A DNA stretch of 64,000 bases from an uncultured Eggerthella sp. (GTDB lineage: Bacteria > Actinomycetota > Coriobacteriia > Coriobacteriales > Eggerthellaceae): assembly GCA_900538545.1 (NCBI GenBank), contig UPYK01000001.1, forward strand, positions 124,001-188,000, written 5' to 3'. Shown here piece by piece: positions 1 through 8,504 of the stretch (position 1 is its first letter; each line of letters opens with the position of its first letter). The notes beneath the pieces were generated by a model that was not told where the DNA came from, searched no databases, and was given only the letters and a program-made list of their open reading frames with translations. The translations under genes and the position numbers were made by a program.

Positions 1-1
1 G

Positions 2-520
2 ACCACCGGGGCGTTCTACAAGCATTTCAAAGACAAGGAGGCGCTCTTCTCGGAGCTGGTCGAGCCGCTGGCGAGCATGATTCGCAAAGCTTACGCCCAA
101 GGCGAGAAGCGAGGTTTCGCTGGGTACGACGAAGGGAAGCCCGTGACCCCGGAGCAGGTGCGCGCCGCGCTCGAGGCCAAGGCGGCGGGGACGCTCGCGA
201 CCACGGCGATGCTGTACTCCCATCGCGACATCTACGAGCTCCTTGTGTTCCGCTCCTACGGCACCCCCTACGAGCACTTCCTTGACTGGCTCGTCGACGA
301 GGAGGACAGGACCACCCTCCGCGTTCTCGAGCTGATCCACGGCGCAGAGAAGGCTCGAACCGTCATCTCGAAAGAGTCTCTCCACATCGTCAACCACGCG
401 TTCTACAGCGCCCTTTCCGAGAATATCATCCACGCGAAGAGCGTCGAGGAGCTCAACGCGACGACCGAGGTCATTTCAACGTTCTTCAATGCGGGCTGGG
501 AGAAATATCGCATGCTTTGA
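2..520 (+). CDS. TetR/AcrR-family transcriptional regulator, 5' end outside window
   Basis: Reading frame 2 is open from the window edge and ends at 520. The first residues (TTGAFYKHFKDKEALF) are the recognition-helix end of a TetR N-terminal HTH, so about 25-30 residues are missing upstream. The remaining roughly 145 residues form the variable helical ligand-binding half and carry no recognisable ligand signature. The gene lies 72 bp upstream of a two-gene ABC transporter and an ECF operon on the same strand, so it probably represses that operon in response to a transported or toxic ligand. Family assignment is firm; target and ligand are inference. Confidence 0.85.
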   Translation, partial: TTGAFYKHFKDKEALFSELVEPLASMIRKAYAQGEKRGFAGYDEGKPVTPEQVRAALEAKAAGTLATTAMLYSHRDIYELLVFRSYGTPYEHFLDWLVDEEDRTTLRVLELIHGAEKARTVISKESLHIVNHAFYSALSENIIHAKSVEELNATTEVISTFFNAGWEKYRML

Positions 521-592
521 CGATCCTTTCTTTTTTTGCCGTCAAAGATAACTAAGTCATTATTAACCGAGACAATAGATTGAGGTGGTGCC

Positions 593-2386
593 ATGACAGA
601 GACAAGCGAGCAAGACCGGCAAAGGGACGAGGCGGGGCGGGAAGCCATCAGGCGCCTGTCTTGCCCCGTCAAGGGACGCGTCATGCTGGCGCAGGCGTTC
701 ACGGTGCTCTCGGCGCTTTTATCCTTTGCCCCGTATTTGGCTTTGGTATGGCTGGGAGACCTATTTCTGGCGGGGGAAGGCCCGCTCGCGCAGGCCGATG
801 CCTCCAAGGTGCACGAAATTGCCCTCCTCCTCGTCATGGCGTTCCTCTCGCAGCTGTTCTTTCGCGCTCTTGCGCTCATCATCACGCATTTTGCCGATAT
901 GAAACTGCGCTACGTCATTCGCAAGGGTATCGTTGAGCGGTTGAGCCGCGCGCCTCTTGCTTGGTTTAGCGCTACGGAATCCGGCAAGGTCAGAAGCGCT
1001 GTGCAGGATGACACGAAGACGGTCCACACCGTCATCGCACACGGACCGGTCGACCGTCTTAACGGCGTTTTGCAGCCGATGGTTCTTCTGGCTTTCATGT
1101 TCTGGATCAATTGGCGCTTGGCGCTCATCGGCATCGCCACGATCCCCTTCTATTTCCTGCTGCAGGCGCTCTCTATGAAGGATATGGGACCGAAAACCGC
1201 CGAGATGAACGGGCATCTTGCGCAAGTGTCCTCGACGATGGTCGAGCTCGTGTCCGGCATCAAGGTGGTCAAAGCGTTCGGAAAAACAGGAGAGGCGCAT
1301 CGTAATTACGCGGACGCCGCATCGGCATTCTCGCAGTCGTACTGGGACTGGTGCGCCCCGCTCATCGGGCTTTGCTCGATTGCCGGCGAGCTCATCTCCT
1401 CCCCCTTGCTGCTGCTGATCAACCTCTGCGGCGGCGCGCTTGTCATGGGGGCAGGGTTGGCCAGCCTCCCCCAGGTTCTCGCGTGCGCGCTGATAGCCAT
1501 CGTGCTTCCGACCGCCATCAGCGCTGTCGCCAACAGCACGTGGTCGTACCAGATGGCCGGCGCTGCCGCAGTCAGGCTGTGCGAGATTCTGGACACGCCG
1601 TCGATTCCCGAGCCGAAAACCCCAAAGAAGCCCGACGGGGTCGTCGTTGAGGTGAGCGACGTATCGTACTCCTACGGCGATACCCAGGCCTTGCGCGGTG
1701 TCAGTCTTGTCCTTAATCCCGGTACCACGACGGCGCTCATCGGCCCGTCAGGCTCGGGTAAATCGACGCTCGCCACACTCATTGCACGCTTCGACGACCC
1801 GGAAAGCGGCTCCATCCGTCTCGGCGGCGTCGATCTGAGAGACATCTCCTCCCGTGACCTCTACAACACGGTTTCGTTCGTGCTCCAGGACCCGATGCTA
1901 ATCAACGCCTCCATCGGAAGAAACATTTCTTTAGCTAAGCCGGAGGCTTCCCTGGAGGAGATTCGGGAGGCTGCCCGCACGGCGCAGATCGACGATTTCA
2001 TTATGTCGCTGCCCAAGGGATACGACAGCGTTTTGGGAACGGACTGCTCGCTCTCAGGCGGCGAGAGCCAGCGCGTGAGCATAGCGCGCGCCCTTTTGGC
2101 CGACACGCCGATCCTCATCATGGATGAGGCCACCGCTTTTGCTGACCCGGATTCAGAGCTCGAAATCCAGAAAGCACTAAGCGCCTTGGTCGAGGGTCGA
2201 ACAGTTCTGGCCATCGCCCACCGGCTCAACGCTGTTCTAGGTGCCGATCAAATAGCCGTGTTGGAAGAAGGCAAGATCGTCGCCCTTGGAACGCATGCGG
2301 AGATTCAAGACAACGAGCATTACCAGGCGCTTCTCAAGCAGGGAGGCCTCTGCGGCAGTGAAGAAGAGGGCGATGCAGATGAGTAA
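593..2386 (+). CDS. ABC transporter, fused permease/ATPase half-transporter (first of pair)
   Basis: A 597-residue half-transporter with an N-terminal six-helix exporter-type membrane domain (about residues 25-320) and a C-terminal ATPase. The nucleotide-binding domain has Walker A GPSGSGKST, signature LSGGESQR, Walker B ILIMDEAT and the switch histidine in AHRL. Walker B is followed by AFAD instead of the usual SALD, a mild variation. GAGGTGG lies four bases before the ATG. The stop overlaps the start of the next, paralogous half-transporter, so the two products probably form a heterodimer. Exporter-fold pairs next to ECF modules occur in heme and siderophore loci and can import (IrtAB-like) or export; substrate and direction are unknown. 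Confidence 0.9.
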   Translation: MTETSEQDRQRDEAGREAIRRLSCPVKGRVMLAQAFTVLSALLSFAPYLALVWLGDLFLAGEGPLAQADASKVHEIALLLVMAFLSQLFFRALALIITHFADMKLRYVIRKGIVERLSRAPLAWFSATESGKVRSAVQDDTKTVHTVIAHGPVDRLNGVLQPMVLLAFMFWINWRLALIGIATIPFYFLLQALSMKDMGPKTAEMNGHLAQVSSTMVELVSGIKVVKAFGKTGEAHRNYADAASAFSQSYWDWCAPLIGLCSIAGELISSPLLLLINLCGGALVMGAGLASLPQVLACALIAIVLPTAISAVANSTWSYQMAGAAAVRLCEILDTPSIPEPKTPKKPDGVVVEVSDVSYSYGDTQALRGVSLVLNPGTTTALIGPSGSGKSTLATLIARFDDPESGSIRLGGVDLRDISSRDLYNTVSFVLQDPMLINASIGRNISLAKPEASLEEIREAARTAQIDDFIMSLPKGYDSVLGTDCSLSGGESQRVSIARALLADTPILIMDEATAFADPDSELEIQKALSALVEGRTVLAIAHRLNAVLGADQIAVLEEGKIVALGTHAEIQDNEHYQALLKQGGLCGSEEEGDADE

Positions 2387-4133
2387 TTCCAAACGCTTCT
2401 TACCGAGACTTCGTCGTTACATGGACGAGGGCGATAGGCGCCAGCACCGCCTGGGAACTCTGCTCTACGCCCTTTCCGGCGTGATGTGCGGCATCGGTCT
2501 CGCCATCATGATGCCGGCAGCCATGGCCCTCCAGTCAGGCGACCCCCAATGGGGTTTGACGTTTTGGGGCTGGGCGGGGGCGCTTGCGGTGGTGGCGATC
2601 GTCGGCTCGACGGTATCGTTCTTCGGTACCAAGCTCAGCTATGCGGCGGGGCTGGGCTTTATGCGCAATATGCAGGTGGTCATCGGGAACAAGGTGTCGC
2701 GTTTGCCATTAGGCTGGTTTAGGGCGGATAGCGCCGGAAGACTTTCGCGCATGGTTACGCAGGAGATGATCTCGACCGGACAGGCCGCTGCTCTTTATGT
2801 TGGCCAGCTTATAAAAAACGCTGCCGCCGCAATCGTGTTCTGCGTTGCCGTGTGGCTTTGGAGCTGGCAAATTGGAATCATGCTGACGCTTTCCATCCCA
2901 ATCCTTTTCCTTCTTCTGCGCGTTTCGCAGGCATGCGTCGGAAAAGGAAACGGGTTAGAGGATTCCGCCGAGCGGGACATCGCCGCGAGGATAGTCGAGT
3001 TCGCGCGATGCCAAGGAGCGCTGCGCGCCTGCCGTGCGGGCGCCGACTATGCGGAGCTCGAGAGCAGTTTCGCAGAAGGCAGAAAGCGGTCGGTCCGCGG
3101 CCTGTGGTGGAGCGCCCTCGGCGAAGTCCTTTCCGGGGCGAGCGTGCAGGCGCTCGTCGTTGGCATGATCATGGCGGCGAGCTTCCTGGGCGCAAACGGA
3201 AGCATCGGGGCGCTCGAAACGGTGGTCATGATCGGCGTCGCATTGAGGTTCACCACCCTCCTCAACGAGGTCGCCTCGGCCCTGTTCGGAATGGAAGACC
3301 GTCGGGCGATGCTCGACGGCATGGACGAGGTCGTCGAAGCGGCCGAGTTGCCGGTCGTGGGCGAGTCGCGGGCTTGCCCGACCGACGCAAGCGTCCGAAT
3401 GGAAGGGGTCCGCTTCTCTTACACGAGGGAAAAGCCAGTCCTTCGAGGGATCGACCTCGACGTCCCGGAAGGCAGCATGGTCGCCATCGTGGGCCCGTCT
3501 GGTTGCGGCAAGACAACTATGCTCAAGCTAATCGCGCGTTTTTACGACGTCGACGACGGAGCGGTCAGGATCGGCGGCGCAGACGTCCGCGACATGACGA
3601 CGGAAGATCTTTTCGCCCAGGTGTCCTTCGTTTTCCAGGACGTCTACCTCTTTAACGACACGCTTCGAAACAACGTGCTCATGGCGAACCCGGACGCCTC
3701 GGAGGAGCAGCTTCGCGCGGTCGCTGACCTTGCCGGGGTAACGGAGGTCATCGAGCGCCTTCCTGAGGGCTGGGAGACGCAGTGCGGCGAAGGAGGTCGC
3801 TCGCTTTCCGGCGGCGAGCGGCAGCGCGTTTCCATCGCTCGAGCGCTTCTCAAGCAGGCCCCCATCGTGCTCCTGGACGAGGCGACGTCGGCTCTCGATG
3901 CGGAAAACGAGAAGAACGTCGTTCGCTCAATAGAGACGCTCAAACGACGCTCCACGCTCATCGTGGTCGCGCACAAGCTCGAAACCGTGCGCATGGCGGA
4001 CAAGATCGTGGTCATGGACAGCTCGGGCAAGGTTGCGGAGACAGGGACGCACAACGAGCTGATCGCCCTCGAAGGAGAATACAAAGACTTCTGGGACAAG
4101 CGCAACGCAAGCTCCCAGTGGCAATTGGTCTAG
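2379..4133 (+). CDS. ABC transporter, fused permease/ATPase half-transporter (second of pair)
   Basis: A 584-residue partner of the preceding half-transporter. I chose ATG 2379 (MSNSKRF) because a GAGGG motif at 2366-2370 is spaced eight bases from it; a start at 2373 would leave only two bases. The gene overlaps its neighbour by eight bases, indicating translational coupling. Membrane helices occupy about residues 25-310. The ATPase has GPSGCGKTT, LSGGERQR, Walker B IVLLDEATSALD and AHKL. Both ATPase sites of the presumed heterodimer look catalytically complete, unlike many heterodimeric exporters with one degenerate site. Substrate unknown. Confidence 0.9.
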   Translation: MSNSKRFLPRLRRYMDEGDRRQHRLGTLLYALSGVMCGIGLAIMMPAAMALQSGDPQWGLTFWGWAGALAVVAIVGSTVSFFGTKLSYAAGLGFMRNMQVVIGNKVSRLPLGWFRADSAGRLSRMVTQEMISTGQAAALYVGQLIKNAAAAIVFCVAVWLWSWQIGIMLTLSIPILFLLLRVSQACVGKGNGLEDSAERDIAARIVEFARCQGALRACRAGADYAELESSFAEGRKRSVRGLWWSALGEVLSGASVQALVVGMIMAASFLGANGSIGALETVVMIGVALRFTTLLNEVASALFGMEDRRAMLDGMDEVVEAAELPVVGESRACPTDASVRMEGVRFSYTREKPVLRGIDLDVPEGSMVAIVGPSGCGKTTMLKLIARFYDVDDGAVRIGGADVRDMTTEDLFAQVSFVFQDVYLFNDTLRNNVLMANPDASEEQLRAVADLAGVTEVIERLPEGWETQCGEGGRSLSGGERQRVSIARALLKQAPIVLLDEATSALDAENEKNVVRSIETLKRRSTLIVVAHKLETVRMADKIVVMDSSGKVAETGTHNELIALEGEYKDFWDKRNASSQWQLV

Positions 4134-4157
4134 CAAACAGAGCAAAAGGAGGCTCAC

Positions 4158-4739
4158 ATGAAGCTGAAGGACATCGCGACAATAGCGGTACTGGGAGTGA
4201 TCGGATTCGCCCTCGGGATGGGCGTCGGCATGATAACAGGCATGTTCGGCGCGCTTTCCATGTACGTCTCGGCGGGATTCGCGGCCTTCTTCGTCGGTCC
4301 CGTTTACACCATCATGGCGCGCAAGGTGCAAAAACGGGGGACGGCCTTCTGCTTCTGGTTGATCTACGGCGTGCTCTACGCGATCATGGGCTTCGCCGTC
4401 GCGACGCCCCTGTGCCTGATCGCGGGCATCGTCGCAGAGATCATCGCCGGCGACTACGGAAACAAGAAGAGGGTGTGGCTGTCGTTTTCGGCATCGATGT
4501 TCATCTACTCGATGCACATGATAGTGTTCGTGCTCGTTCTGGGATCCGATGGGCTGGCGACTTTTGTCGAGAGCATCTCGCTTGAACAGGCGCAGCAGAT
4601 GGTGGCGATGTACACGGTCGATATGATGGTCATCTGCGTGCTGATCAATATTGTGACCGAGCTTCTGGCCGGGCGTTTCGGAATGTTCATTAACGACAAG
4701 TTCTTCGAAAAGGGCGCGAAGGAAAGCAGGCTGGGTTGA
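4158..4739 (+). CDS. MptD-family ECF transporter S component
   Basis: A 193-residue, very hydrophobic protein with five or six predicted membrane segments. The N-terminus and the early FGALSMYVSAGFAAFFVGPVY region match the MptD-type substrate-binding subunits of energy-coupling-factor importers. AAAAGGAGG lies just before the ATG. The stop overlaps the next gene, which encodes the T component, and the double ATPase follows, giving a complete dedicated (group I-like) ECF importer. MptD-type systems next to exporter-fold ABC pairs have been linked to heme uptake in some Firmicutes; a heme or tetrapyrrole substrate here is inference. Confidence 0.8.
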   Translation: MKLKDIATIAVLGVIGFALGMGVGMITGMFGALSMYVSAGFAAFFVGPVYTIMARKVQKRGTAFCFWLIYGVLYAIMGFAVATPLCLIAGIVAEIIAGDYGNKKRVWLSFSASMFIYSMHMIVFVLVLGSDGLATFVESISLEQAQQMVAMYTVDMMVICVLINIVTELLAGRFGMFINDKFFEKGAKESRLG

Positions 4740-5434
4740 TGGGACGAACGGGTCTGCTCGACAGCGGGCGCGAGGGGCACCTGCACCCGCTGACGCTCTT
4801 CGCGCTGACGCTTCTGGCGCTCATCCAAGCGTTTCTCGCCAATCAGCTGGTATACGCCCTCGTTCTGGCGCTGTCGTTTCTCGTCCTTTTGGACGTCTCG
4901 CCGGCATTCTTCTTGAGGCAGCTCGCGCTCTTTGCGGTGGCATGCGGGGTCGTGCAGCTGATCCTGCATGTCGACATCGGCTATGTCACGAGCATCTTCC
5001 TGGGCGTGGCGGTTTTGGTGGTGAGGGTCTTCCCCGTCGTCAACATCGGTTGCGCCCTCATGATGACGAGCTCCTCGAAGCTTCTGGCGAGCATGCGCAA
5101 GCTGCACGTTCCGAACAGAGCCGCAGTCGGCGCAGTCATAGGGTTGCGCTTTCTCGATGAGATGGGCGATCGCGTGAAGGAGATAAAGCGCGGGATGCGG
5201 GTTCGCGGGCTGCGCCCGAGCCCGCTTCGTCCTGTGCGCGCCTTCGAGCTCTACTTCGTTCCCCTTGTGTACAAGTGCCTGCACGTGAGCGAGACGCTCG
5301 TCTCCTCCGTGATTTCGAAAGGAATCGAAGCGAATTGTGAAAAGACGAGCTACCGAAGTCTCTCCTTCGGTCTGCTTGACGGAGCCGCCTTGGGCGTCGG
5401 AGTCGTTCTTTTGGGGGTCGCGGTATGGATGTGA
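4739..5434 (+). CDS. ECF transporter T component (EcfT/CbiQ-like transmembrane protein)
   Basis: A 231-residue membrane protein. The start is ATG 4739, sharing one base with the preceding stop (TGATG arrangement). Hydrophobic helices fill residues 15-110. The cytoplasmic coupling region after them holds the XRG-type motif (MRVRG), where EcfT coupling helices contact the ATPases; a second copy (VISKG) is less canonical. The end overlaps the downstream double-ATPase gene by ten bases. Together with the S component and ATPase it forms one importer in the cytoplasmic membrane. Role assignment is secure, substrate is not. Confidence 0.85.
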   Translation: MGRTGLLDSGREGHLHPLTLFALTLLALIQAFLANQLVYALVLALSFLVLLDVSPAFFLRQLALFAVACGVVQLILHVDIGYVTSIFLGVAVLVVRVFPVVNIGCALMMTSSSKLLASMRKLHVPNRAAVGAVIGLRFLDEMGDRVKEIKRGMRVRGLRPSPLRPVRAFELYFVPLVYKCLHVSETLVSSVISKGIEANCEKTSYRSLSFGLLDGAALGVGVVLLGVAVWM

Positions 5435-6873
5435 TTGACGTCGACATTCGGTCTTTCTCATACAAGGGAGAAGATTTCGCGGCATTGAAGAACGTGCGGT
5501 TTTCGGTGGAGCGCGGCGAACTCGTCGTACTCACTGGCAACTCCGGGTGCGGGAAGACCACTCTCATGCGCGCCATGAACGGCTTGATTCCCGATCAGTA
5601 CGAAGGTGAGCTCGATGGGAGAATCGAGCTTCTCGGGAAAAGTCTGGGAGAGTTTTCCTCCGGCGAGCTTGCTCGTGCGATCGGCAACGTGTTCCAGAAT
5701 CCGACCGACCAGTTCTTCACCCGCAAGGCGGCCGACGAGGTGGCCCTCGTCGGCGAGAATCTGGGCATGCCTCGCGAGGAGCTGATCGAAAGGGTCGAGT
5801 CGGCTTTCGAGAGCATGAAAATCGCGCATCTGGCGGGCAAGGACCTCGTCGGCCTCTCGGGAGGCGAGAAGCAGCGCGTCGCCATAGCCTCGACGCTCGT
5901 CTACGACACCCAGGTGATCTTCTTCGACGAGCCGTCCGCCAGCCTCGACCACGAAGGGATAGAGGACTTTCGCCGAATCCTCGCCGATTTGAAGACCCTC
6001 GGCAAGACCGTCGTCATCGCCGAGCACAGGCTCTACTTTCTGGCGGATCTCTACGACAGGCTCCACGTCATGGCGGGCGGTCAAATCATCGATTCGTTCG
6101 CAGCGGGTCGGCTTCGCACGGAGGATTGCGCGCGCTACGGGCTTCGCGCGCTCGATCTGCACGGTCTGAGTCCGGAGAACCACCGTCTGCTCGGAGCGGA
6201 AGCTGCCTCGATGAAGGACGTGTCGGTCTCTGCGGGCGGGCGGGCCCTGATCGGCCCCTTGACGCTCTCTTTGCGAGAGGGCGAGGTGATGGGCGTCCTT
6301 GGGGCGAACGGAGTCGGAAAGAGCACGCTCGCCCGCGCGATGTGCGGCCTCGCCGGCGGCCGGCAGTCCTTCTCGTGGGGAGCTCGACCGCGGCAGAGGC
6401 TTCGCCGCTCGTACTACATGATGCAAGACGTCGATTACCAGCTTTTCTTCGATACGGTGGAAAACGAGATCCTGACCGACCAGAAAGACACCGATAGCGA
6501 CCGCCTTGACGAGGCAGCGCGCATCGTCAAGGCCATCGACCTATGGGACAAAAGGACCGAGCATCCGCAGAATCTATCGGGGGGCCAGAAGCAGCGTTTG
6601 GCGCTGGCTTGCGCCTTTCTGAGCAGCAAGAAGATTGTCGTTCTGGACGAGCCGACATCGGGCCTCGACTTCATGCACATGGCGAGGATCGCCGGGCTCA
6701 TCGAAGAGCTTGCCAAAGGCCGTCCCGTGGTCGTCATCACCCATGACCTTGAGTTTCTGTTCAAGGTCTGCACTTCGGCTCTGATGGTGGGGCGGAGCGG
6801 CTGCGAAAAGGTCGATCTGCGAGTGCACGGGTCCAGCGAAAGCGTCCTTGGGTTTATGGAGCACGTTCGCTAG
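5425..6873 (+). CDS. ECF transporter ATPase with two fused ABC domains
   Basis: A 482-residue protein with two complete ATP-binding cassettes in tandem, so one polypeptide supplies both A subunits. The N-half (about residues 1-215) has GNSGCGKTT, LSGGEKQR and IFFDEPSASLD. The C-half (about 245-470) has GANGVGKST, LSGGQKQR and IVVLDEPTSGLD. Each cassette has its own histidine switch region (AEHRL and ITHDL). The gene overlaps the T-component gene and closes the transporter operon. Fused double ATPases are common among actinobacterial and clostridial ECF systems. No defect was seen in any motif. Confidence 0.9.
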   Translation: MDVIDVDIRSFSYKGEDFAALKNVRFSVERGELVVLTGNSGCGKTTLMRAMNGLIPDQYEGELDGRIELLGKSLGEFSSGELARAIGNVFQNPTDQFFTRKAADEVALVGENLGMPREELIERVESAFESMKIAHLAGKDLVGLSGGEKQRVAIASTLVYDTQVIFFDEPSASLDHEGIEDFRRILADLKTLGKTVVIAEHRLYFLADLYDRLHVMAGGQIIDSFAAGRLRTEDCARYGLRALDLHGLSPENHRLLGAEAASMKDVSVSAGGRALIGPLTLSLREGEVMGVLGANGVGKSTLARAMCGLAGGRQSFSWGARPRQRLRRSYYMMQDVDYQLFFDTVENEILTDQKDTDSDRLDEAARIVKAIDLWDKRTEHPQNLSGGQKQRLALACAFLSSKKIVVLDEPTSGLDFMHMARIAGLIEELAKGRPVVVITHDLEFLFKVCTSALMVGRSGCEKVDLRVHGSSESVLGFMEHVR

Positions 6874-6906
6874 TTGCTTTCACTTAACGCAGTGGGAGTT
6901 GACTCC

Positions 6907-7101
6907 ATGGCTCTTTCCGAATGGCAGAAGGAGCGTGTCACATGGAGCAGGTACAGGTTTTTCTTCAACAAAAGAGGGATCAGCATCGCTAATCGGCTGG
7001 TCTCGTCGTCTTTGCCGATGCGGCGTCGGCTCATGCGGCAGATTGTTCGTGAGGCTAAGTCGCCCGCAGAGACCTGGCGAATGAGAGGATGGTTGGAATG
7101 A
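6907..7101 (+). CDS. Small basic protein of unknown function
   Basis: A 64-residue open frame with an acceptable GGGAG eight bases before ATG 6907. It fills the gap between the ECF ATPase and the DtxR-like gene and overlaps the start of the latter by four bases. It is rich in Arg and Trp (MRRRLMRQIV near the centre) and has no membrane segment. Its middle part (KRGISIANRLVSSS) resembles a translated segment just after the DtxR-like gene (KGIGIAKRQASSSS at about 7511-7552), so it may be a remnant of a duplicated coding segment instead of a functional gene. Family not recognised. Confidence 0.4.
   Translation: MALSEWQKERVTWSRYRFFFNKRGISIANRLVSSSLPMRRRLMRQIVREAKSPAETWRMRGWLE
6963..7034 (+). repeat. 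Copy A of a diverged direct repeat flanking the DtxR-like gene
   Basis: About 60 bases here align with 7505-7572: both read GGGATnnGCATCGC, then a stretch ending TCGTCTT and nnATGCGG. By eye the identity is roughly 70 percent, and it is also visible at protein level. The two copies flank the metalloregulator gene, which suggests an old duplication or the footprint of a rearrangement. Confidence 0.5.
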
Positions 7102-7514
7102 GGGATGATGTCAATGCTGGCTGCGGCGCACGGAGCAGGGTGCCAACCGAATCCTCCGAGGACTACCTCGAGGCCATCCTGGTGATCCGGAGGGAGCGCG
7201 GGCATTGTCGCAATGTCGACATCGCCGAGCACCTGGGCGTCACCAAACCGAGCGTCACCAAGGCGCTCGGCAACCTGGCTCGCAAGGGCCTTGTTGAGGT
7301 GGTTGACCACGATGTTCGTCTAACTGCCACCGGTGAGCGCCTTGCCGAGGAGACGCTATCTAAACACCGCTTCTTCGAGGGGGTGCTCCTTGACGCCGAG
7401 GTGGATGCGGAAGTTGCCTCTAAAGAGGCATGCCGTATGGAGCACTGTATTTCCACGGATTCTTTCGAGAAGCTCTCTTCCCATCTGGAGCAGATCCAGG
7501 ATTCCCTTCGGTAA
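7098..7514 (+). CDS. DtxR/MntR-like metal-dependent transcriptional regulator
   Basis: A 138-residue regulator. I place the start at ATG 7098 because GAGAGG at 7083-7088 is suitably spaced; the in-frame ATG at 7089 is too close. The winged-helix part has the family hallmark sequence SEDYLEAILVI and then HLGVTKPSVTKALGNLARKGLVE (about residues 17-75). A short helical dimerisation/metal-binding part follows with C, E and H residues (ACRMEHCIS). There is no SH3-like third domain, so it is MntR-length. Near an ECF/ABC uptake cluster, a role in iron, manganese or heme-linked regulation is plausible. The last residues overlap, in another frame, a repeat shared with the upstream small gene, so the native C-terminus could be altered. 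Confidence 0.8.
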   Translation: MRDDVNAGCGARSRVPTESSEDYLEAILVIRRERGHCRNVDIAEHLGVTKPSVTKALGNLARKGLVEVVDHDVRLTATGERLAEETLSKHRFFEGVLLDAEVDAEVASKEACRMEHCISTDSFEKLSSHLEQIQDSLR

Positions 7515-7572
7515 AGGGATTGGCATCGCCAAACGACAGGCTTCATCGTCTTCGACAATGCGGAGCCAGCTT
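7505..7572 (+). repeat. Copy B of the diverged direct repeat flanking the DtxR-like gene
   Basis: This segment matches copy A at 6963-7034. It starts inside the last codons of the DtxR-like gene but in a different frame, and in frame 1 it would encode GKGIGIAKRQASSSS. It has no ribosome-binding site or start of its own and looks like a gene fragment. Confidence 0.5.
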
Positions 7573-7962
7573 ATCTTTCATAATAGCCCTGATTCATCTG
7601 GTGAATTCCCTTCCCAGCAGGCGGCCCTCCGAATCGATCGGGGGCCGCCTGTCTATGTTGCCCTCTTTCTTCCCGCCAGGCCCCCTCTCAAGCTTGCGAT
7701 TCTCTGCGACAGGGATGTTTGAGCCGCAGAGCGCGATCCGTCACTTCGGACGCAGCCAAACGAAACGTACTATCCAGGCGGAGCCCGCAGCGGATTGCGC
7801 AGATTTCGTCAACGAATGACATACGGGGATTTAGCGGGATGAACCCTCCTTTCCCGTTTTGACCCCTTTCGACTCCAGTTCGAACATGACCGAAAGGACT
7901 TCATTGGACTTATTGGCGCTCGAACCGCATTAAGAGCGCTCAACGGAGACGAAAGGAAACCC
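7515..7962. other. Intergenic stretch between the metal-regulator cluster and the conjugative genes
   Basis: No convincing gene is seen in these 448 bases. They hold repeat copy B, the hairpin at 7619-7650 and a leader ending in GGAGACGAAAGG before the first small HTH gene. If the transporter cluster is not part of the conjugative element, the element's left end could lie here, but no copy of the guaA-end sequence was found in it. Confidence 0.5.
7619..7650 (+). terminator. Hairpin, possible terminator of the ECF/DtxR cluster
   Basis: A perfect 9-bp stem (AGGCGGCCC pairing with GGGCCGCCT) encloses a 14-base loop. The downstream sequence is only moderately T-rich (GTCTATGTTGCCC), so termination efficiency is uncertain. 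Confidence 0.5.
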
Positions 7963-8187
7963 ATGGACATATCGGAAGACAGCATCAGAGGCCTTCGGCG
8001 ATTCGGGGGATCAAGCCGATCGCTGTCCGACCTCGTTGATGCGGGGGAAGTGTCCCGGCATCTCGGAATAACGCCCAGAAGGGTGCTGTCGATGGCCCGC
8101 AAGGGCTCGATTCCCTGCGTGAGGCTCAGCGCGAAAACCATTCGCTTCGATATAGAAGCCGTCGACCGGGCTCTTGGAAGGCGGTAG
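7963..8187 (+). CDS. Small helix-turn-helix DNA-binding protein
   Basis: A 74-residue protein with GACGAAAGG before the ATG. The second half has the MerR/excisionase-like pattern: EVSRHLGITPRRVLSMARKG, then a short wing ending RFDIEAVDRAL. Such proteins open the transfer modules of many Gram-positive conjugative elements and act as regulators or accessory factors. It is the first of a same-strand series of small HTH genes leading into the DnaC-like gene. Exact role not determinable. Confidence 0.7.
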   Translation: MDISEDSIRGLRRFGGSSRSLSDLVDAGEVSRHLGITPRRVLSMARKGSIPCVRLSAKTIRFDIEAVDRALGRR

Positions 8188-8250
8188 GCATGCTGACGGC
8201 GCTCTTGCGCGCGCTGCCGCGTTCCGCCGCCTTCGGAAGGAGCACTCGAC

Positions 8251-8484
8251 ATGATTTCTGATAGAAAAGCATCTGGCGTCTTCGTCAAGACGCCCGTCCT
8301 TGTCCAGGACACGTATTCGGTCGAGGAGATTGCAATCCTGTTCCGCGCAAGCCGAAACAGCGTCTACGAGTGGCATAAGCGCGAGGACGACCCCCTGCCT
8401 TTGAGGCGCATGAACGGCAAGAAGCGCGGGTTCTTCGCCTATCGCGACGAGCTCCTCGAGTGGAGCAAGCGCAATGCGGTCTAG
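8251..8484 (+). CDS. Small helix-turn-helix DNA-binding protein
   Basis: A 77-residue protein with AAGGAG before the ATG. Residues 22-75 (YSVEEIAILFRASRNSVYEW followed by a basic stretch and a C-terminal FFAYRDELLEWSKR) form an excisionase/AlpA-like winged HTH. It is the second of two adjacent, dissimilar HTH proteins and probably regulates or assists the element's replication or transfer genes. No specific ortholog recognised. Confidence 0.7.
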   Translation: MISDRKASGVFVKTPVLVQDTYSVEEIAILFRASRNSVYEWHKREDDPLPLRRMNGKKRGFFAYRDELLEWSKRNAV

Positions 8485-8504
8485 GGACGCGGGGAACGAC
8501 CGGC

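Noticed and set aside
6883..6897. GCAGTGGGAGTTGAC as a left attachment site
   Set aside because: Only about eight matching bases with the guaA end and opposite orientation; too weak to call.
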